Positions 60,686 through 64,000 of a stretch of 64,000 nt of DNA are shown here, piece after piece. The position numbers and the translations under genes were made by a program. The DNA comes from Bdellovibrionales bacterium Ga0074139 (GTDB lineage: Bacteria > Bdellovibrionota > Bdellovibrionia > Bdellovibrionales > Bdellovibrionaceae). Below the pieces are notes generated by a model. That model ran no database searches and was not told the DNA's origin. It saw nothing but the letters and a program-made list of their open reading frames with translations. How positions within the stretch are numbered: the first letter of the stretch is position 1; each line of letters opens with the position of its first letter. The stretch covers positions 1 through 64,000 of the forward strand of contig LNEB01000002.1 of NCBI GenBank assembly GCA_001464795.1, in the 5' to 3' direction.

Positions 60686-61134
60686 TTTTTTAAAACCATT
60701 TCTTTAAATTCTGCATAGCCTTCTTTTTCAAGATCTTCCAAAGGGATGAACTTCATCGATGCCGAATTCATACAATACCTGAGACCCGTGGGGGCAGGTC
60801 CGTCAGGAAATACATGCCCCAAATGAGAATCAGCAATTTTGGATCTCACCTCTATGCGCTTTTGAAAAAACAAATGTCGGTCCTCTTTTTCTGTCACCAC
60901 ATCTTGATTGAGGGGTCTAGTAAAACTGGGCCAACCTGTTCCGGAATCAAACTTATCCTTGGAGCTAAATAAAGGCTCTCCGGACACAATGTCCACATAC
61001 AAGCCATCGCGTTTTTCATCGTTATAAGCATTTTGAAATGGAGGCTCGGTGCCTTCCTGCTGGGTCACTTTAAATTGTAAAGGAGTCAGAGTCTTTTTGA
61101 GAGTTTCAAGATCAGGTTTTGTGTATTTTTTCAT
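60682..61134 (-). CDS. msrB: Methionine-R-sulfoxide reductase B
   Basis: 150 residues, complete MsrB. It reduces the R form of methionine sulfoxide in proteins. Motifs: [34 protein letters not shown] (catalytic Cys near 121) and SMKFIP. Only this single Cys exists; the CxxC zinc pairs and a resolving Cys found in many MsrB are absent, so recycling must use another route (possibly a sulfenic acid reduced directly by thioredoxin). It is coupled to the M14 peptidase gene by ATGA. Confidence 0.9.
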   Translation of the reverse strand: MKKYTKPDLETLKKTLTPLQFKVTQQEGTEPPFQNAYNDEKRDGLYVDIVSGEPLFSSKDKFDSGTGWPSFTRPLNQDVVTEKEDRHLFFQKRIEVRSKIADSHLGHVFPDGPAPTGLRYCMNSASMKFIPLEDLEKEGYAEFKEMVLKK

Positions 61135-61155
61135 GCCTTAGAGATTAACTCTAAA

Positions 61156-61947
61156 CTAGGCTGCTTTGCTAGATTTTAGCGACATCATATCGATAGCTTG
61201 TGCAGGTACACCGCCCCACGTCTGTCCGGCTGGTACGATGGTTTTTGGCAACAGAACCGAGCCCGGCATAATTTTAGCGCCGTCCCCGATTTGGACTCCA
61301 CCCATAACAATGGCTCTAAGGCCAATTGTGACCCGATGGCCGATTTTAACAGGTGCCAAAACTAAAAATCCACCTTGACCGTAGTGCGCCACAATGGTGA
61401 CCGAGCCACCCAATGTGACCTGTCTACCCATTTCGATCAGCGAGGGATCCGATAGATGCGTCGAGTTGATAATGGTTCCACTGCCTATTTTCATTCCCAT
61501 TAAGCGATAAAACATAAGACTAAAAGGTGTCGGTGTTACGAATTCCAGAAAAGTAAATCTCACTAAATAAGTAAGTCCATTATGAACATACCAACGTATG
61601 GCCGGCAAAGAATAATACGGACCACGCCAGGCCATCAATTTCGTGCGAAATAAAAAATTAAGTGCTGGTACTATAATGAGAAGACTAAAACCGTAAGCAA
61701 AATATCCCAAGGCAAGACTTGAACCCAAAGCCCAGTATTTTAAAAATAATGGCCAACTTTCAGATAAACCAGATACTGTTTTAAATAAAAAAATCCCTGG
61801 CAAGACCGCCAGCCCCAGACTTAAGCTAGCAATAATATATAGGGGAGCAATTAACACAAGGTGAGCTAAAATTTGAAATTGGCGCAATAGATTTTCAAAA
61901 AATCCGCCAAGCCCCTTTCTCTCACTTTTTTGACCCTGTTGATCCAT
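61156..61947 (-). CDS. Left-handed beta-helix acyltransferase with membrane helices
   Basis: 263 residues. Two or three hydrophobic helices lie in the first 110 residues (LAHLVLIAPLYIIASLSLGL, LALGYFAYGFSLLIIVPALN). A hexapeptide-repeat domain follows from about 150: GMKIGSGTIINS, VTLGGSVTIVAHYGQGG, VKIGHRVTIGLRAIVMGGVQIGDG and AKIMPGSVLLP. Repeats of this kind form trimers that transfer acetyl or acyl groups from CoA. Combined with the membrane part it suggests a lipid or surface-polymer modifier. Substrate unknown. GTTGGGG-type Gly stretches near WGGVPA end the domain. Confidence 0.7.
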   Translation of the reverse strand: MDQQGQKSERKGLGGFFENLLRQFQILAHLVLIAPLYIIASLSLGLAVLPGIFLFKTVSGLSESWPLFLKYWALGSSLALGYFAYGFSLLIIVPALNFLFRTKLMAWRGPYYSLPAIRWYVHNGLTYLVRFTFLEFVTPTPFSLMFYRLMGMKIGSGTIINSTHLSDPSLIEMGRQVTLGGSVTIVAHYGQGGFLVLAPVKIGHRVTIGLRAIVMGGVQIGDGAKIMPGSVLLPKTIVPAGQTWGGVPAQAIDMMSLKSSKAA

Positions 61948-62046
61948 AAGGTCTTATCGATACAAAAGTCTCTTCACTTAAGCGTGTCTCGATTTGAGAT
62001 GAATTTTTAATTGACGGGTCTATTTCTAATGGTCTTAACTACTAGA

Positions 62047-62877
62047 ATGCAATTGACGGTTCGCAATTCACCAGTTTTATGGGGCCCTCAGCCCGAGGGA
62101 GAATCTTGGCTTGCTGACTATCAAGAAAACGGTTTTCATGTATTTAAATCCCAAAACTCAAAAAAATACTCTGAAACACAAATCGATTCTATTTATAACA
62201 AAAAAAGATCCGGCCAAATCTTAGAATCAGATAATCAAACTACACGTTCTCAGTTCAATATTCATAATGATTACCCTGAAACATTATCTGGTTTTGTAAC
62301 AAAAGAAATTTATAATAATGCCAAAATTATTTTAGGCTCTGAACCTGTGATTTACCAAAGTCATATTAATTTTAAAAAAAAATCCACTGGTGGAGCCTTC
62401 GCCTGGCACTCTGACTTTTGTTACTGGAACTCTCATGACGGGATGCAGGAACCAAGAGCCATTTCCGTGGTTATTCCACTTCATAATCATAATTCCACCA
62501 ATGGTGGCTTAAGTATTTTAAAAGGTAGCCACCGCTACTACTATCCCCACACATTAACGACCCAACAAAGCTGGGAGATGAACAATGTTCGTCATGACTC
62601 GTTGGAAAAACACAAGGAAAGTGGCTTAGCTGATGACGCAAGCCTCACATTTTTCTCAAGTGATAAAATAACAAATTTGGACATGATTTCAGGGGATTAT
62701 GCTATCATGGATGCTAATGCTTGGCACTCAAGCTCAGATAATAACTCCCATCAAGACCGATTCACTTTGTTCCTTGTTTTGACTTCTGAAAATACAAAAT
62801 TTGACTCTTCTTTGCTTCATTACCGCCCTGACTTTATCAGCTGCAGGCAGCAGATTCCTCTTTCAAAATTTCTGTAA
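62047..62877 (+). CDS. Phytanoyl-CoA dioxygenase family protein, EctD-like
   Basis: 276 residues. The Fe(II)/2-oxoglutarate dioxygenase motif is AFAWHSDFCYWNSHDGMQEP (His and Asp ligands, about 112-131), and the distal His is in DANAWHSSS; an Arg follows in HQDRFTLF. WHSDF-x-W with DGM and PRAIS closely resembles ectoine hydroxylase EctD, which hydroxylates ectoine. No ectABC genes are in the window, so the substrate is open. Starts at 62029 or 62011 (TTG) are also in frame; no clear binding site decides. Confidence 0.7.
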   Translation: MQLTVRNSPVLWGPQPEGESWLADYQENGFHVFKSQNSKKYSETQIDSIYNKKRSGQILESDNQTTRSQFNIHNDYPETLSGFVTKEIYNNAKIILGSEPVIYQSHINFKKKSTGGAFAWHSDFCYWNSHDGMQEPRAISVVIPLHNHNSTNGGLSILKGSHRYYYPHTLTTQQSWEMNNVRHDSLEKHKESGLADDASLTFFSSDKITNLDMISGDYAIMDANAWHSSSDNNSHQDRFTLFLVLTSENTKFDSSLLHYRPDFISCRQQIPLSKFL

Positions 62878-62915
62878 CAGTTGCTATTTAGGATTTAAAT
62901 TCTTAAACTTTTAGA

Positions 62916-64000
62916 ATGTTTAATCTATTCATCTTCATTCTATCAGCGACTATGGCTTGGGCTGAAACTCAAACACCACAACAAACTCTTAAAACCTATT
63001 TTGATAAAACCTTTGTAACCGAAAAACTCACTCTTTCAGAAGCAAAAGCTTTCAGAACTTTGACGAACGTCAGACTTTCTGGGCTCACAACAAAAAGTAG
63101 CCTAGAAAAACATATCGTAGCACAACTTCATGTTCTTTTATTAATTGAAATTGCCTCTCGATATCCAAAAGAAAGTCAGTTTTTTAATGTTCCAAAATCA
63201 CTGAACCAACTTTTAATAGTTCCTTACAAACCAGCTAACTATGCCGCTGAACTCGAGTTCTTAGCTAGTATCACAACGGCGAAAGGGCCCTTAAAAACCA
63301 TTCAGTTTATCGAACAGCACCGAACCCAACTTCTAAGTATTGGCAAAAAAGAGCAAACAGCTTTGCCACTAGGCCACAAGTGCGATTTGTTGTCCCAACT
63401 ATTTATCACAGATGATTATGAAAACTGTTTGACTGAGCTATTTAAAATTTTACCACCAGACTCTAACTTTCTTGCACCATTGAAACTCAGCCAGCTTAGG
63501 TATTACTATACATCTTCTGCATTGCTTTTTTCCAGAGCTGATCCCATCCTCAATCAAATTCTTGAGATGGAGAGTTTTAAAAAGGATCTCAACAGTTCTC
63601 GGATTATGTTAGCCACCCATGAAATTTTAAGATTGTCTTTGGATTTAACTAAAATAAAGGAAACTTTGAACTTATCTAAGTCCTTAGAATCCTACGATCT
63701 CTCTGAACGCGCTCGGGCTGGGTTTAATTTCTTCCGCAACAGAGCTATTTTATTTTACAAAATTCAAAAGTTCGATGAATCCAAACAGCAATTAAAACTG
63801 GCGCTCGATTTAGCCAAAACCAATGCAGAACTCATAGCTTCACCGGACATACAAAACTCATCCCTGCTATTAGAATTGCTATTCCTAAATTCAGATAAAA
63901 AGTCTTTTGATTATACTCGTCCCAATTTACTTTCCACAGAGCCCGTCTGCACACAAAATTTATTCAGTCATGCTCAATTAGCCTTATCACTCCACATCAG
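62916..64000 (+). CDS. Secreted helical repeat protein, cut by the window end
   Basis: At least 361 codons with no stop before the window edge. Signal peptide about 1-17 (cleavage after AWA-ETQ). The rest is strongly helical with paired helices (AGFNFFRNRAILFYKIQKFD, then ESKQQLKLALDLAKTNAEL), like tetratricopeptide or related repeats. It has few Cys. The start ATG follows AAACTTTTAGA without an obvious binding site. The length and C-terminus are unknown. Possibly a periplasmic scaffold; no family assigned. Confidence 0.6.
   Translation, partial: MFNLFIFILSATMAWAETQTPQQTLKTYFDKTFVTEKLTLSEAKAFRTLTNVRLSGLTTKSSLEKHIVAQLHVLLLIEIASRYPKESQFFNVPKSLNQLLIVPYKPANYAAELEFLASITTAKGPLKTIQFIEQHRTQLLSIGKKEQTALPLGHKCDLLSQLFITDDYENCLTELFKILPPDSNFLAPLKLSQLRYYYTSSALLFSRADPILNQILEMESFKKDLNSSRIMLATHEILRLSLDLTKIKETLNLSKSLESYDLSERARAGFNFFRNRAILFYKIQKFDESKQQLKLALDLAKTNAELIASPDIQNSSLLLELLFLNSDKKSFDYTRPNLLSTEPVCTQNLFSHAQLALSLHI

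Noticed and set aside
62009-62059. Direct repeat AATTGACGG 42 bp apart before the EctD-like gene
   Set aside because: Only 9 bp, and one copy lies in the coding sequence; could be a -35-like motif by chance.

Overview
The window looks like a chromosomal stretch from a low-GC member of the Bdellovibrionota (Bdellovibrio-like predatory bacteria). That placement is inferred from gene content: an unusual load of secreted hypothetical proteins and hydrolases, type III glutamine synthetase, an Mla/Lol envelope transport cluster, carotenoid genes, and dense head-to-tail packing with ATGA overlaps. No rRNA or species-diagnostic marker is present.

Region 1 (about 1-14,400) is the right-hand part of an integrated conjugative element. 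It carries two small sigma-region-4-like DNA-binding proteins behind an array of three GTGCG-N4-CGCACC palindromes. A compact type IV secretion operon follows in canonical virB order (B2 pilin, B3, B4, B5, B6, B8, a short B9, B10). Next come an FtsK-type coupling ATPase and a Replic_Relax-like protein with a PD-(D/E)XK-like motif in the place where a relaxase is expected. A lipoprotein, a putative accessory DNA-binding protein, an excisionase and a tyrosine integrase complete it. The integrase lies beside the 3' end of a tRNA-Leu(UAA) gene, the probable attachment site. The left attachment site was not found, so the element probably continues to the left of position 1.

Region 2 (14,400-30,400) is core chromosome: an IMPDH/GMPR-family enzyme, murI, lysA, an MpaA-like murein peptide amidase and dapD, a set centred on D-Glu and meso-DAP. 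A LolC/E-like permease follows, then an Mla-type phospholipid transport operon whose ATPase has lost most ABC motifs. After these come a DUF218 protein, ridA, an AlkB-like di-iron membrane enzyme, a VTT-domain protein, a short recQ, a DTW-domain tRNA modifying enzyme and a membrane PAS histidine kinase.

Region 3 (30,400-44,700) begins with divergent carotenoid genes: a CrtW-like ketolase, and a CruF-like hydratase with an in-frame stop that separates it from a plausible C-terminal membrane segment. It continues with a run of exported proteins: a CGCS-motif redox-like protein, an M13-like metallopeptidase, a YiiX-like papain-fold protein, an EEP-family phosphohydrolase, a 720-residue secreted protein and several of unknown function. 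A single-domain response regulator and a tRNA-Ala(GGC) gene lie among them. Two neighbouring genes here have start regions with potential Shine-Dalgarno hairpins.

Region 4 (44,700-64,000) holds a methyltransferase, glnN with arfB directly behind it, a 1,387-residue lipoprotein made of propeller-like repeats, a thiolase, an unknown protein, a chalcone-isomerase-like secreted protein, lon, and a TetR-like regulator with an extended N-terminus. It ends with an M14 carboxypeptidase and msrB, a left-handed beta-helix acyltransferase, an orphan EctD-like dioxygenase, and a secreted helical protein cut off by the window edge. No CRISPR array, insertion sequence, rRNA or prophage was seen.
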